DNA from: Luscinia megarhynchos
Taxonomy: Eukaryota; Chordata; Aves; Passeriformes; Turdidae
Assembly: GCA_034336665.1 (NCBI GenBank)
Contig: JAPFBE010000013.1
Span: 20,315,056 to 20,379,055 of the forward strand
Direction: 5' to 3'
Length of the DNA: 64,000 bases
The position numbers were made by a program, and so were the translations under genes. Of the stretch, positions 48,474 through 62,500 are shown piece by piece (the stretch's first letter is position 1; each line of letters begins with the position of its first letter). The notes beneath the pieces were generated by a model. It was not told where the DNA came from, made no database searches, and saw nothing but the letters and a program-made list of their open reading frames with translations.

Positions 48474-51400
48474 GTGATGAGTAAAGGTGAAAGGCAGTGC
48501 TTCTAAAACTGCTTGAAATGCACTCTTTTTAACATCAGTCAACTGTGGAAGGTGGCACTGACAGAAATTTTATGGGTTTGCAGATTTTGACATGATGGAG
48601 AGAAAATTGAGCTACTGAGTTGTTTTTCTTCTTTTAGTGACATGTTTTTCTTCTTCTTTTAGTGGCATTCATCCACCTCTGATAGAGGAAGATGAGTCAG
48701 CTTTTCTTTGCCACCTTTATCAGGCTGTCAACTGATCTCTCCTAGTTTTTTTTTGTAGAATTTCCAATATTTTTAATTCTATAATGCTGGAAACTAAAAG
48801 ATTAAGAATAAGCTCTTTCAACCTTTATCTTATCTGTTAGAGATAAACAAGAGTGAACATGAACTACATCAGTAGCATTTTCATGGAGCCACTTTTTAGA
48901 CTATAACTTGCTTTTAAAGTCAGCATTGCACTTGGCTCAAATGATGAGATACTGGTATTAAATGCTACTCAGGCGGAGTCAGTGTTAATATTTTCAATGC
49001 CTTATTAAAAAGGCAAGAATGTAAACTAATTCTGCTTCTGTTGTGATGAAGTTCCTTCATAACATCTGGGCAAAATCAAAGCTGTTTGAGCACTTATACA
49101 AAATATAATTTTTTTGCTGGTTATTTGGGCCATTGAGAGGAGAGGGAACAATTTTTAAAATGCTTACTGAGAGTAAACTAATTTTCCTTATCCCTGTTAG
49201 AAAGTTTCCAAAAAAACAGCATGAAGAAATCAGGTTGACTCCCATGGCCAAGAGCAGCTGATGCTAATGAATACATGTACTATTGGTTAGTGAAACTCAT
49301 TATCCCTGTGTGCCAAAACAGGCACAATGGGAGACAAAACCCACAGCCTTTCAACTCCAAATATATCACTGGCCAAACTTGCCTGACATGACTAAGAAAA
49401 TGATAGATCTAAAAGAACTACAATGCAAGAAAACCCCAACTTCTCTATCCCCAAGCTTGTCCCCTCCAGCATCTGGCACTGGCTAGATGGTCAGTCAACA
49501 GGACACTCACCAGCTGCTGTCATTTAGCTGCAGGAAAGACAAAATCTCTGCACCAGCTGACCACTAATGCATTAATTCTGGTAACCTCACTGCAAAGCAC
49601 CATTGTGTTAATCTGTCCATTTTGCAGATGAAGAAAAGGATGGCACTTTCACTTCAGCATTAATTTGATCTGCCTTGAGTCCTACCCGTGTCTATATATT
49701 TCAATTCTAGCAGGCTCATTTGCCAAAAGCCTGCTTTATAGCCCGAGCTGATCTGACTCCTCCACTCTGTGTTGCTGCAGCCCTACCCTGTGCAGTTCAC
49801 ACCTTAGCTCACAGTGTGATCACTGTGGTCACCCTCTCTTCTAGCTTCTAGCCAAAGTCAGCTCTGGGCTACCAAACACTGGGGACACCGCACTGTATCC
49901 AAAAAAGGCTCCTCCTGTGAAAATCTGGAATGAAGAATGCTGACTGGGAAGCAAGAACCAAACCATCTGAGAGCTAGATTATCCCCTGTTGGGATAAAAC
50001 AGGATAGACCAGTTATCATTCCATTACCACAATTTATAATCTGCAGTCTTTTTGTATCTTATAGTGACAGGTTGTATGAATGACAACTCCTTCCCAAATG
50101 CTCCACAAGAAATATTGGCCCCAGCTGGTGCTAAATAACATGAGTAAGTTTAAGCAAATTTAGGCAGCCCAGTGCTTTGCATTCTGTAGAAGTTAATGTT
50201 TCTTGCAGTTCTCTTTTTACTCTTTGGATGGCTTTGGATAACACTGTTTTCCTGGAGGGTGGATAAGGATATGAAGTCTGTGAGGGTAAAGTGGTAATTC
50301 TTACTGTGACTTATATGAGAGAAAGAAAGTTGAAGAAGCCCGTGAAATAGAACCAATGGGATATATAGGGATTTCATGCTTCTTGTCACAGTATGCTGAC
50401 TGAATAACTCTGTGTCATGACCCAAGGTTATGCCTGGTACCAGCTTAGCTGTATTTCAGCCAGGTAAACCACTGAAGAGAGGTAGACTTTAGGAATTTAT
50501 TCTATTCCGTTTCCAAGTGTGAGGAGAAAGTTCAGTTTCCTGATGCTGCCACAGCTGAGGAAAGGGTATAATAAACAGATATGTTAAGCCAAAAGGAGAG
50601 TTATGGTGAATGAGTGAGGCATTAGGAAGATATTTGTCTTGGAAGAAACCTAGAGGTAGTTTTCACTATTCCTCTCCCCAGTTAAACAGGATCTATGCAA
50701 GTAAAATAGCTGCACTAAGAAATATCTTTATCTGTGCTCCTAACTTCTTCAACAGAAATCTAACTAGGTCCAAAGATTCCCCAAACCTGATACTGCAGAG
50801 AGACAAAAGCAGTCAAGATGTGAGGGGAAAAAAGCCCAATTTCAGTAGTTTTTAAGCTGCTGCCTTTCACATTCAGTGTAGTCTACTCAATTCTCTGTTA
50901 CAGTGGGAAAGAGATGTGATTGCCCCACCCTGAACATCACAGTCTAATCTGCTCTTTTTATTTATCTGCTCTCTTAGTTGAACAGCCAATTGTATGTTCA
51001 TTCAAATTCTCAGTTTAAAATCTTTCTTATGCCTAGGCAGCTTTTGCTGCCAATCTCAAGGGTCAATCTATCTGTCTGTGCTACAGATTTGTGTCAATTT
51101 AGACCAGTTGCACATGGCCAGATGCAGTGCCTTTGCCTGTGATAAACTGAGCTTTGCTACACAAACAGGCCTGCTCTCATAAGGGATTGTGCTCAAAAGA
51201 GGAGGCTTGAGCTAGCTGCAGTAAAATCTATTGCCTTGATACAAAAATGTGATAAGAATCTTCCTTATCTAGGTGATTAAAATCTGTTCTTTCGTTCCTT
51301 TTGCTGAGCACGTTGGCTAGAGATGTAAACCTGTCCATGTATGCTAAACATGTGAGTATTTATAGACATTTCAGTGGTGGCCTGTGTCAACAGTGAGAGA

Positions 51401-54400
51401 ACCTGTCAGAAAGTAGAGAAATTATCTTTGAGAAGCTGGAGATACTTTTTTAAGAGCTAGAGGGAACGTCAAAACGAAAATTTTGCCAGGGCACAAATTT
51501 TTGCAACATTTGGTCCAATGATTTCCTAGTTGTTACATCTATTTGTTGAAATCTGTGTTCTGTGCTTTAGAAATCACTGCACTATATTTAGGTGAATATT
51601 TATAGAAAATTTAAGCCCTGCTCCTAGAGCTTGTCTCCACTTTTCCCTTTTTTAAAGCTTGGTATTCATATCATCTAACCATAGGAAAGCGTGGGTTTCA
51701 AGACTGTGGCTGACCAAAGTCCTGAGGGCCTGCCACATGAAAGATGACTTTTCCACTCGTTAAAACCCATCAAAAACAACTTTTCCACTGGATATGCTGG
51801 GAAGTATCTCACTGAATAAGGCAGCTTTTCTAAAGAGGATACCGTTTTGTGGCATAATTCTGCTGACTGCACTGAACTTCTGCCTCAGAAGGATTTTGCC
51901 CCTTGCCTCTTGCCTTTGTTTTAAAAACTTCATAGCATTTGCTATTATAAACTTTGCTGTTACAAACTCTTCTGCTTTTAATGGATAATTGAGTCTTGGT
52001 GTGTTTCTTCAGAGTAAGCTTGCACTGAGGTAAGACTGCAGCAGGATTTTGTACATTGCAGCAAATCATAAAGAATAAATAACTAGAGTATTTTTTTAAA
52101 AGCAAAGAAATTAAAAAACCTTATCATACTCTCTGTTGCTTGATATTCTTGATAAGTTTAATGTAAAAACCAGAGACTGTATAGCTTTAGTTTCCCGAAC
52201 ATCAGAAATGCAGACCCTCAAGTTCTTTTTGACAAGTTGCAAAAAATTAGCATCATTTCAGGTAAAAGACCATTGTCAGTTTCATCTGTGTTTTATAAAC
52301 AGAAATTATCTAAAATTGGCATGTTACCATCTTACCCATCCAACCACTGAGGTTTAGTCATAAAGGAACACTGGTATGAGCCATCCCCTGCCTGAAGTAG
52401 CAGAACAAAACCAAAATAGATGAGGTTTTCTGACATTAAACTAAACATACCTCTCGTAGCAGAGATAGGAATAAACTGAAACCTTTTATCTGAATCCCAG
52501 ATTGCAGTGGTTTAGATGAGTAGGGACTTGAGGCCAGGCTACCCACAGAAGGTGGAATGCAGCTGCCCAGGTCAGAGTCTGGTGCCAGCAGCAGAGGTGA
52601 TTTCTTGCAGTTTCTAAGAGAACTGGAATATCTCTCATGATCAGAAGGCTGTCTTTACTCAGAGAAACCAAAAGTGTTGACACTGTGATGCCAAGCTGCT
52701 GCCATTCTGCAGAACAAGCTCTCTCCTTTGCCAGTCACAGCAGGGCACTGTAGCTAGTTGTTTGTGGAACCAACAGCCTCATCCATAATTAGTGGCTGGA
52801 TGGCTACACATGTAAAATACTCTTGTAATAGTCTCTCCTTGCATTAGTTCTCTTGCTGCAGAAACAAGGATAAGTGACCTTCAGGTTTCATTTGGATTTA
52901 TTGGTCTCATGACCAGCTGTGGCCTCAGAATGACACTTGGCATATATGTGGCCATTTGATGACATCACTGTTTACTCAAGTGGTCCTGTATTTTCATCAT
53001 TTTTCATCTCCATATTCAAGATAAATTTGCTTAGCCTCCATTAAAAATTATGTTTTATTCAGGATTTAGATAATCTTTCCCAGCCCACCAAGCTTCATCT
53101 CTCTCTCTGCTCATACTCCAGCTATCTGGAACTTTTTTTTCTCTAGTACATAAGTAGTTATCTTACAGAAGAAATGAGGAAATATCTCTGTAAAAAGGGT
53201 AAATGTAAGAAAAACAAAGAAACAAGATTGACTCAGTTCTCCAAGCTCTTGTTTAGTTTAGGGTCTCCTAGCCAAATGAGGTATCTACCACACTTGAGGT
53301 TGTGAACAAATAGATGACTAAAAGCACATGTGTTCTTGCAGAAAATCTGACTCTATAAAAATGATGAAATTTGCATTTATGGTGTTTATGTAAGATAGAG
53401 TTTTTGACTGACCTTTGTCCAAAGCACCTTGAAATGCTTTGTGTCAGCTGTCTCTCTAGCAGCAGTGCTCTGCCCTTTTCTAATTAAGTCTGTGCAACTG
53501 TTCACATTGGAATTAAAACTCAGCAAAAGGTTGCAGGGTCCTGTGCCTTCATTATCTATTTTTCTCATCTCGTGGCTCATGCTGAGTTGCATTCTGCTTA
53601 AGCAAAGCAATATGTTTCATACTGTTGAGAGCACAGGACTGCAAACAGCAAGCTAATCCATGGCTGTGCTGTTGTTTTGTGCAGTACCAGCTGTTTTTTA
53701 TTGAGGAAACTGTACTATGTAGTTGAATAATTTTGGTCTCCACAGTCCTTATTGTTCTGTTTTGGAAGGGGTGATAAAGAAAGTATTAAAACCTTTGAAG
53801 AGCTAGGAACCGACAGTAACTGGAAGAGTATGTACAGCACAGCTGATGAAGAACCAGATGATCTTTCTCTTTTTTTTTTTCCCTTTTCTTTTTTACTGAC
53901 AGTACTAATTGACTTATGATGGGTTTACTGAGAAAAAAAAAAACCAAGAACTTTCTTCTATTTTCAAAACTATTAGAACATAACACTGCTCTTCCAGAAA
54001 TCCACCAGATTTTTCTTCTCAGAATTGTCCCACTCTATTGCTGCCTAAATTGATCCCCACATTTGCATCATCCCAGCATGCATCAGCTTCCCCCTCTGTA
54101 AAGTATCTTGAGCTTTGAGAAATAATTCTCTTTCTCTTAAGTTTATGACATACAAATTAGAGATCTGAGGTTGAGAAAGACGAAGGTCGCACTGTAACCA
54201 CTCAGCAAACTGATCATGGAGCTTCAGTTATGACACTAATGCTGATGGATGTCAGTGAGACAGATATTTTATTTCTTTTGCATATGCATTTCTGTACCCT
54301 GTGCTGTACCCTGAGGACCCTCATTTTTTGCTCTGTTGAGTGATAAATCTTCCACTGAAAAAAGGTCTTTTGCCCATTAGTAGAGAATTGGGCCGGTGCA

Positions 54401-54863
54401 CTCAGTGAAATTTGTTGCTCTGTTCCTATTTACTCCTAGGTATAGCATGCAGGTTGGAAATTCTGTCCACCATGTTCTGTGACATCTTTTGACAGCAGCC
54501 ATGAGTTGAATGGACTTTGGGCTGCACCTCCCTACAATGTGGAGTCCTTCTTTGGGTCAGGTCAGAGGGAGAGCTCAGCCTCGGATGTGTCTCCTTCTCT
54601 GCCAAGTGAGTTTCTTGGGAGCAAATCCCAAAGCAACAAATGGTATGAGATCAGAGCACAGCTCTAGGCTTCATCACCCAGTTTGCTAGTGCGCTTGTGC
54701 CAAAGCAGAAGGTTTGGCTTGCTGGAAAGGAACATCATTGTGGAATGGGGATCGCGTCTTTTAAATTAATGTGGTTGGATGGGGAATAGTGGGAAGGATT
54801 GAATGCAAAATTTATCCTGGTGCACATTTTGCATGATGAAATTTCCCTTGCTAAAGCAAACCA
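48474..54863. other. Intergenic region, no gene seen
   Basis: 6.4 kb without recognised exon or transposon. A weak MIR-core-like phrase ('ccattttgcagatgaagaaaagg') is at 49619-49641, and a pyrimidine run at about 53866-53892. Confidence 0.65.
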
Positions 54864-54904
54864 AGAAAAAAAAAAGAAAAGAAAAAAGAAAAAGAAACAG
54901 AAAG
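54864..54904 (+). repeat. Polypurine A/AAAG simple repeat
   Basis: About 40 bases of A-runs separated by single G ('aaaaaaaaaagaaaagaaaaaagaaaaag'). Low complexity only. Confidence 0.9.
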
Positions 54905-56450
54905 AATGGAGGGTTTTTTTGTGGTAGAGCTGTGCATCACGTGCTGTGTTATGAAATGAATCCAAGTGTATGCAGCAGACTTTAATTATCTTTTTATTAG
55001 GAGGAAAAGTAATCAGCTCAACAATATAGAGGACTATGTAAAAAATGAAGTATCTTGGCTATTTTTGATCCCAAATGCACAAAGGAACCAGACTACAATA
55101 CATTCCAGTGGCTTGAAATATTTGGATTGGAATAAAGAAGTGTAGCTAGTTTTGAGTCATACAGGAATACATTGCCACATCCTTAGGTTTTATTGCCTTT
55201 ACTTCCCACTGAAATAAATAAAAATCATTTGTTTTGAAATCATGAAGAGGTTACAGAGCTAAGAATGGCATCTTCACAGTGAATTTCTGCTTTGGTTGAA
55301 ACATTTAGAGCTAAATTTCTAATCTCTTCAAAAAGTCTTTAGCTGAATGAGACAAGTCTGTGAGGACACATGCTGATTTTGAGCTTAATATCAGCAGTCT
55401 ATGTGTCCATATCAGAAATTACATAAATAAACCAGGATGAATGTGGAGGCCATCATCATCTTGTTCTCACTGCTTAAACAATGGCTAAGTTGCTTTTAAC
55501 CTACCTTCACTCTATCTTTTTCTGGCAAAAATTCTTGAGTATAATGTTTTCCTAATATGAAGTACAAAGGAAGATTTTTTTTTTCAGCTGAGTTGGTCAT
55601 TTATCTTTCCTAATCCTGCCTTCCATCTTCGTCAAGCAAACTTTTGAACCTGATGGAAATCTCAAAGATAATTATTTTCCTACAAGTTTTGTGCAACTAA
55701 GAAGAGAAAAAAGGTCCAGAGTAATGGATTTTGAGGGAGAGACAGAAGGCAAGCAGGCTTTATTTGTTTCACCAGCCATGTTATCTCTTATGCAGGGTTT
55801 TGCACAAGTTTCCACTTTCTTAGGGTGGAAATTAGCTTCACCAAAGTGGGAGAAAGCAGGGGGAAAGAGCCTTACAAAGTCATTATACCAAGTAACTATT
55901 TTTCTTAGGCAAAGCAAAATGTTTAGGCAAAGTGAATGAAACTATATTGTAAAAATGCAAACACCTTCTGCTCCAAGGAAAGAGAGCACATAGCATTTAC
56001 CTAGTCCTTGTCTTGAGAGCTGCGTGCTTGTCTCAGAACTGACAGAACAAATTTTGTCCAAATTCAGCTATTTTTTAGATTTGCAGAAAGAAGAATAAAT
56101 AAATAAATTAAATTCATTCAATTAATCAGAAAAACATTTGCAGGGATCTTTAAAGAGGTAAATTGGACCTAATTTCTTCCAGCTCTCTAAGAAACACAGC
56201 AAATTATTTGACATCCAGGATCCAGAGAGCAAAAATTTATAAGCCAGTTTACGCCTATCTTCTCTAAAATTCAATTATTCCTGAAACTGAAGTATATTAT
56301 ACAATGGCAAATTTGTCTTTTTGAAGTCTGCTGCTTCTGGGTAACTTTTATTAAGAAATAAGATTCTGAGAGCCATCTTAACTCTTCCTTAATGAAGCCT
56401 AGAGGAGGACTCTGGGAAAATTTTCTTTTAAAAATGAGCATTTCCATTAG
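54905..56450. other. Intergenic region, no gene seen
   Basis: 1.5 kb, AT-rich, with a short AATA run at 56093-56112. Nothing else recognised. Confidence 0.65.
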
Positions 56451-56582
56451 GATCACAGAACATTCTGAGCTGGAAGGGACCCACAATGATCATCAAGTCT
56501 AGCTCTTAAATGAATTGTTCCTACAGAGATCGAACTCACAATCTTGGCAAGAGAAGGACCATGCTCTAACCAACTAATCTTA
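56451..56582 (-). mobile_element. tRNA-Ile-derived SINE with CR1 tail (TguSINE1-like)
   Basis: Read on the minus strand, the first 62 bases follow tRNA-Ile: 'ttagttggttagagcatggt' matches 'ctcagttggttagagcgtggt' (D-arm and A-box region, 56582-56560), then a decayed anticodon arm, 'gccaagattgtgagttcgatctctg' matching 'gccaaggtcgcgggttcgatccccg' (T-arm and B box, about 56547-56522). The second half, 'tagacttgatgatcattgtgggtcccttccagctcagaatgttctgtgatcc', is a CR1 3' end. A tRNA-Ile head on a CR1 tail is the structure of the passerine SINE I know as TguSINE1. It is not a functional tRNA: the acceptor stem is absent and the anticodon loop is altered. Confidence 0.85.
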
Positions 56583-59500
56583 GGGGGGTAGGGGGTTGCC
56601 CAATATTAATAATTTGTCATCATATCATATTATTTAAGGATTTTTGTCCAGAATAAACCATAAATTTATGAAGTGCAGAACAGAATTCAAAAGCATTTGG
56701 ATTCTGTGGAACCACCACGGGTCCAAGGGACATATTTTAAATTCCTCTCCATTAGCAATTTCATTGCTTCTAAAACACAGAATCCATACTTTCTTCCCTC
56801 AACCTTCCCTCCCCGTAAACAAACATTTTGTGTCAGTGTTAGAATACACATTGCATAAATCTCTCCAGTCCTCCCTGATGTAATGTAGATATAAGTATCT
56901 AATACTTTTACAGTAAAATACTGCATCAGAATATAGGAGATATTAGGCCATAAATATAGACAGAGTCCACAGCTAAAGTATTAAAAAGCTTCTCCTTTTC
57001 AGTTTCAAAGTTTAATACTTTAAATTTGGGGAGTCTATGAATGCTTAGAGTGGGACAGGAGAACATGCCTTGGTGGAGTGTGAAAATGTTCCATGGCTGC
57101 CCACTTTGGGAGACAAATCCCACTGAGGGGGAGCATGTTCCCAAAGCAAGACACAGCCTCTGCTGTGAGGAGCACAAGGGGCTGTCCCCAGGGCCCCTGG
57201 CACGGCTGGCTGACAAAGAGGGGCTGCGTGATTTCCCAGCAGATCACAACTTCCTCATATCACTGCTGTGCGCCAACAAAGGCTGGGGCCGGCGGTGTTA
57301 CCCGAACTGGGGAAAAGGGAAACTGGAAGCTGCTGGCATCCAGCCCAGGCTTCAAAACACACAGCTATCATATGTATTTTTTTGTGTATCTGAACAGGGG
57401 CTCTGTTTGAGGTCATCTTTAGCATCTGTGTATTCACCAAAGACCAGTCCTATATATAGCACACTTGTTTATGTTGCCCTGCTGTGCCAGAAGCCCTCTC
57501 TCCAGGAGATCCACATTTTTGACTAATTTTGTCATTGTTCTTTCTCAGCTCTTACTGGTAAAGGCATAGTTGTTGTAAGCTGCTAATCTACTGAATTTGC
57601 AGTTCATTATATAGCAAACAATTCTGAAAAGAATTTTTATCATTTTTGATCTTTCCAGTTGCACCCAGTCTCCAGCTTCGTGCTCCTGTTTTATTCTCAT
57701 TATAAAATAAAGTTGACTTGAAGAGATGGGGATTTCTTAAAAGAAAACCTGTGTGTGCAGGGAAATGCAAAGGAAATACCCCAGGAGTAGTTAATTGGGA
57801 GATATATCTGAGACTAAGCCATTCAGAGTTGTTTCAAGTCATTTATAAGTTGTTTCATTTCCAAAACATTCAAGTCTTACAACTCCTATGAGCTATTGTT
57901 CATCCCAGTCTAAAACTCCACAGTTTATGGTGATTTCCCAGTGATGGTTCATTGGTTACTGCAATATCTCCTGGCATACAGAAGTCACAGGTCTAGGCAA
58001 ATAGGGAATATAAGGGTAATTCTGGTTTAAGGCAGGTGGATGGATTCCATCCTGTGGTTTACTGTGGTCCTCTATTCCTCTTCATCATCAGAAATTCTGT
58101 CTGGGTGGATGAAGGCAAGCCCAAGAAGTTGTGTGGCCACACTGGGGCTGCTCTGGACCTCAGGATAAGGATGACACAGTATTTGAGTGGCAAAATAGCA
58201 TGATGTTCACAGAGATATTGTCTGGCACTGGTGTTATCAGTGTATCAACAAAGGCTGGGGCCCATCATTGCAATGAGGATGGCTTTACATGAAGAGCCTC
58301 GAAATAGGGAAGATTTTGTCCATCTGCTTCTCTGCTAGGGCTGCAGTACTAACATTTCTGGCACTACTGCATGACCTCCTCTGCACCTTTCTAAATCTGC
58401 CTTTTTGAGAAGAAAAAATTGGAGCTAAGCTGTCACAAAACAGTGGGTAATTACAGTATTTTGGCAGGGCAAGGAAAATCTGGCTCACCAGTATCAAAGG
58501 ACCAGGGGCTTCTCTGCCTTCCCTGATTAACCTATGCCTGTACAGTGCAGGAACATACATATCTGGTATCTGGTATCTAAGCTGCAGTCAAAGCTGTTTC
58601 CAGGTGCTTGAACTGGAAGAAGCAGACACAGAAGGATCTCAACAGCGTTACAGGATATTTCAGAGAGAGGAATGAAAAAAAAGGCAGGTTTCTCCACTAA
58701 GGAACAGCAGTTAAGGCAGGTGAAAAAGCCTGCTGAAAAGGTCTGCAGAGCAAAGCAGCACCATAGTGCACATTTGGGCAGAACAGATGGAAAAGGTGAT
58801 GAATGCCTAAAGCTGTGAGGTTCAGGGCCTGCTACAAACAAGCTGTTCCCATGCAGGAAGGTCCCTGGTGAAGTTGTCAAGTCCTGTTCTGTTATTCTGT
58901 ACCAGTAAAGTCAATGTTTGCTCGTCCTGGCTCAGCTTCAGCAAAACCATCATAATAGTTTCCTGTGTGGTCTGAGATGAAAAAAATAGCAGCTGAAAAT
59001 GGTTTTCTGTTCAGATTCAGTTCAGTACCCTCTCCAAAAGGCACTCTGGTCAGAGCATACCACTGTGCCTGGATGGTAGGAGGAAAGGGTTTAATTGCTC
59101 TGTGGACTTTGATCTCAGTTTTGCCTGTGCTTTGTTGCACCTACCATTGTGCAAATCGCTATGTCACTGCTCCCTACTCACTCAGTACCTCCACTGGGAT
59201 GACTGAGTGGGTCACAGCTTGATTCCTGGTAGGTGAAGACCTGTCTTTACAAAATCACTGCTGTGCTTGTACCTTCACAGAATGAAAGAGGCCAGTGGCT
59301 GACTAGGCCATGGAAATGAGCTTCTTGCCCTTGAAAAGAACCCTGGAGATTAGGTTTGCAACACATCAGCATGTGCTGTTGGCAGTAGCCACTGCTATGG
59401 CTAATCTTTTAACACGTGGAAGATATCAGGCTCCAGGATCATCAATCATACATTCATTTGTTTTAATGAAAGGAAGGAACGAAGGCTCCAGTTTCCCTGG

Positions 59501-62500
59501 AAAAGGATGAAGGACAGCTTGACCTAATGCCAGACTAAAAATTATTGAAGGGAGACTGTCCCTTTCCCATTCTCTGTAGATAGGTGTGCTGTCAGTTCCT
59601 GGGCCCCTGCACTCACTGGAGCAAAAGAGCCATCTTCTGTGCTATTCTCTGTGCATCAAATGCAGTGTTTAGACCAAGGTCAGGTGCTTTTCCCCTTGAG
59701 GGACATCTCTGCTGTATTATGCCAGAGCTGGTGAAGTTCCTCTGCTGGATGATCCCTTCCCATCCTGTCTGCCTCCTTGCCCTGTGACCCTTAGCCTGTT
59801 CACAGCAGTGTCCTCAGGGTGTCTGCAGTGCTGGGATCCAGCTGGCAGCTTACCCAGAGCTGCTCTGGTTTTTGCTGGGTTGTTCTCTGCCTCACTCCCA
59901 GCCTAAAGCCACATGCTTTCGTGCTTAATGTATACACAGGCACATCACATAGGGACTTGTACAACAATCTGCTTTATCAGTCTGGGTGTTTTCATACATC
60001 CAAGGTTTACACTCCTAGCTGCCACGGTTACAGCCTGACTTCACTGGCAAGGATTAGACTACTGTATGGTTTCCTAAACTGTGAAGGCATTTGAAAGGCA
60101 GCTGCTTTGCAGTGAGCAAATTTGTTTTGTGCAAAAGGAGGCAAAATCTTATTTTGGGCCAAATATCCCCAAATTAAAGCCCTAAAAGTCGTTGTGCACA
60201 TGCAACAAATGAGAGAATTTGGACCATAATATTGTTGCTACAGAGAGGGTGACAGAAGCACTCTGGTTATGATGTAATGTACTATATAACAGTTTCTTTC
60301 AGCTGTGTTTGGGCAGTAGAACACTGTTTTATTTTATAGTAAGGATTCCCCTTTGATTTACAGCTGAACTTGTTCCATTGCTGTCAGTGAGCTGTTCCAA
60401 AAGAGGCTTTATATTCCCTTATGCATCCTGCAGTGATTCTTCCTTTTGCTGGTGAAGTTTGTAAAACATCTGCCTAGAAGTGTGACAAGAAACAAAATTT
60501 GCTGGATGCATTTATTTTCCGTTCAGTCATACCTGTACTGCAGGAGAAAACAGCAAGAAGAGAACAATAAAATAATAACTGGTGTATCTGAACACTACCT
60601 GATTTCAACAATTATCACACTGTCTTTAATCTTAGCTTATTTTAATTCTTTCAAAATAACCTATGAAATTACAAGCTGTCTACTTGGGAAGTGAATTTCT
60701 CTTATTTGTTCTACTTCCCTTTGTCTTCTGTAAGCAATTTTTATTTCCGAAACTTTAACAAATGACACAAAGAATTAGTTAAACCTATGCTGATACTTTG
60801 AATCCATATATTAGCCCCTATTAATTGCTTCTAGAAAGCTGCTACAGTATCACTAGTCAAGACTAAATACTGGCTGTCAATTGAAATTATGTCCTTCCTT
60901 TTCCCCTCCATTGCTGAGGAATTAGTTGTGCCTGGCATAATATACCTCATAGTACATTTTCTCACTCCCTCTGCCTCTGTGTGGATTTTCTTCCCCTATG
61001 ACATTTTCAATTCCTTCCTGTATGCCACCAAATTCCTGGCTACAGTGGCTGCCTGGATCCTCTTCTCTCTGAGATGTGAACTCACCTTTTCAGTTTGATG
61101 TTAATCTGGGCCAAATTTACCCCCCACTTCAACATTCCTCAAAATGACTGCACATATGTGACAGCAATAGGATTAAGTCCATGGTACTCAAAGCTACAGG
61201 TTTACACAGCCTCTGTGGCAATCATCCAATATTCAGTAATAGTGTAATGGTTTTGGATAATTTCCTGATTTTTCTTAAACGTCTTCATTCTGACCACAAT
61301 AGTCTCAGTCTCCCCTGTACAGAAACTTTCTGTTCCTAGTCACATTTGTTACTTAACTCTGGTAAGTCCTCTGTGGCTCTTTTGGAGATGAATACAGTAT
61401 TACAGACAAGCGTGTGCCATTGATTCATATAATGCTTCTATAAAGTTTAGTGCATTATTTCTAATTCTGACATAATAAACACTTTTTTAAGTCTTAGGAA
61501 CTGAGCAGGTAATGCAATACTTATGTCTTCTAGTCATCCATCACAGTAATTGTCATGCATTTAAAAATCCCATTTTTTCATTTGCAGCTCATCCATTCTG
61601 TCTTTTCATCCCATCAGAACTTTTGGTGTGTCTGTCATCCAGCCTTGGTTGCTTATTTCTCTTTTATTCGCTCCTTCAGAGCTTCTAGTTTTTGACAGCA
61701 CATTATCTTTATTGTCTGAAGAAGCTAACACCAGAGTCAACTTCTCAGTGCTGTTCATTTAGCCAAAGGTCAAGGTGATGAAGGTTTTCTGCAGCCAAGT
61801 CCCTTAGCCATGCTCCATTGGAAAAGTGGAAACATTGGAAACATGCAGCAGTTTTCAGAAGTGCCGTGAAAAAACAGATTGCTGGAGCATTTTGTAAAAA
61901 AGGAAGGAGAGATGAGAGGAATTACTACTAACATAGGGAGCCTTTCAGCTGGAAGTTAGTAGTTCTAATCTGTGATAAACAAAACTCAGTTAGTCCTGAA
62001 TCTGCTTGGTGGTTTTGTGCTCCCTCTTGTTGTGGTGAGCATCTGTATAATAACAAGCACTAACAGCTCCAACTGCAGCACACTCTGCAGTGAGGCACGC
62101 TGTGGAGTCTTTGCATGACTGAACCCTAAAGCTAGTCTTAAAGTGGCATTGAGATGGATTTACACTGCTCCTGTGCAGCTTTCATAGTGAGGAAGAAGCA
62201 TATGGAAAGTTGTTAAACTAGTGCTAAACAAAACCTTAAAGGAATGCACTTACTGCTCAGTGCGAATTCTTGTCCTAATGTAAACACTGGAAAAACTCCC
62301 CCTGAATTATTCTGGATTTAACCACAGCACCCTGGAATATTCATGTGAATAAAAATGGGATCTGTTAAAGAAGGCTCCTGGCCAAGGTGATACAGGCCCT
62401 TGCCTTACAATGTGGCAGTTAGACAGGCTTTTCAAAGTGTTTACTTTTGGTGTTTATTTTAATTTATATTTAAAATTGCTTGGGAGGAAAAAGTCAGGAA

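Noticed and set aside
49612..49650. MIR-core-like phrase 'ccattttgcagatgaagaaaagg'
   Set aside because: Only about 25 bases of similarity with no flanking MIR sequence; not enough to call a repeat.
56522..56582. Possible tRNA gene (tRNA-Ile-like, with A and B box similarity)
   Set aside because: No acceptor stem, altered anticodon loop, and directly fused to a CR1 tail: a SINE head, not a working tRNA.
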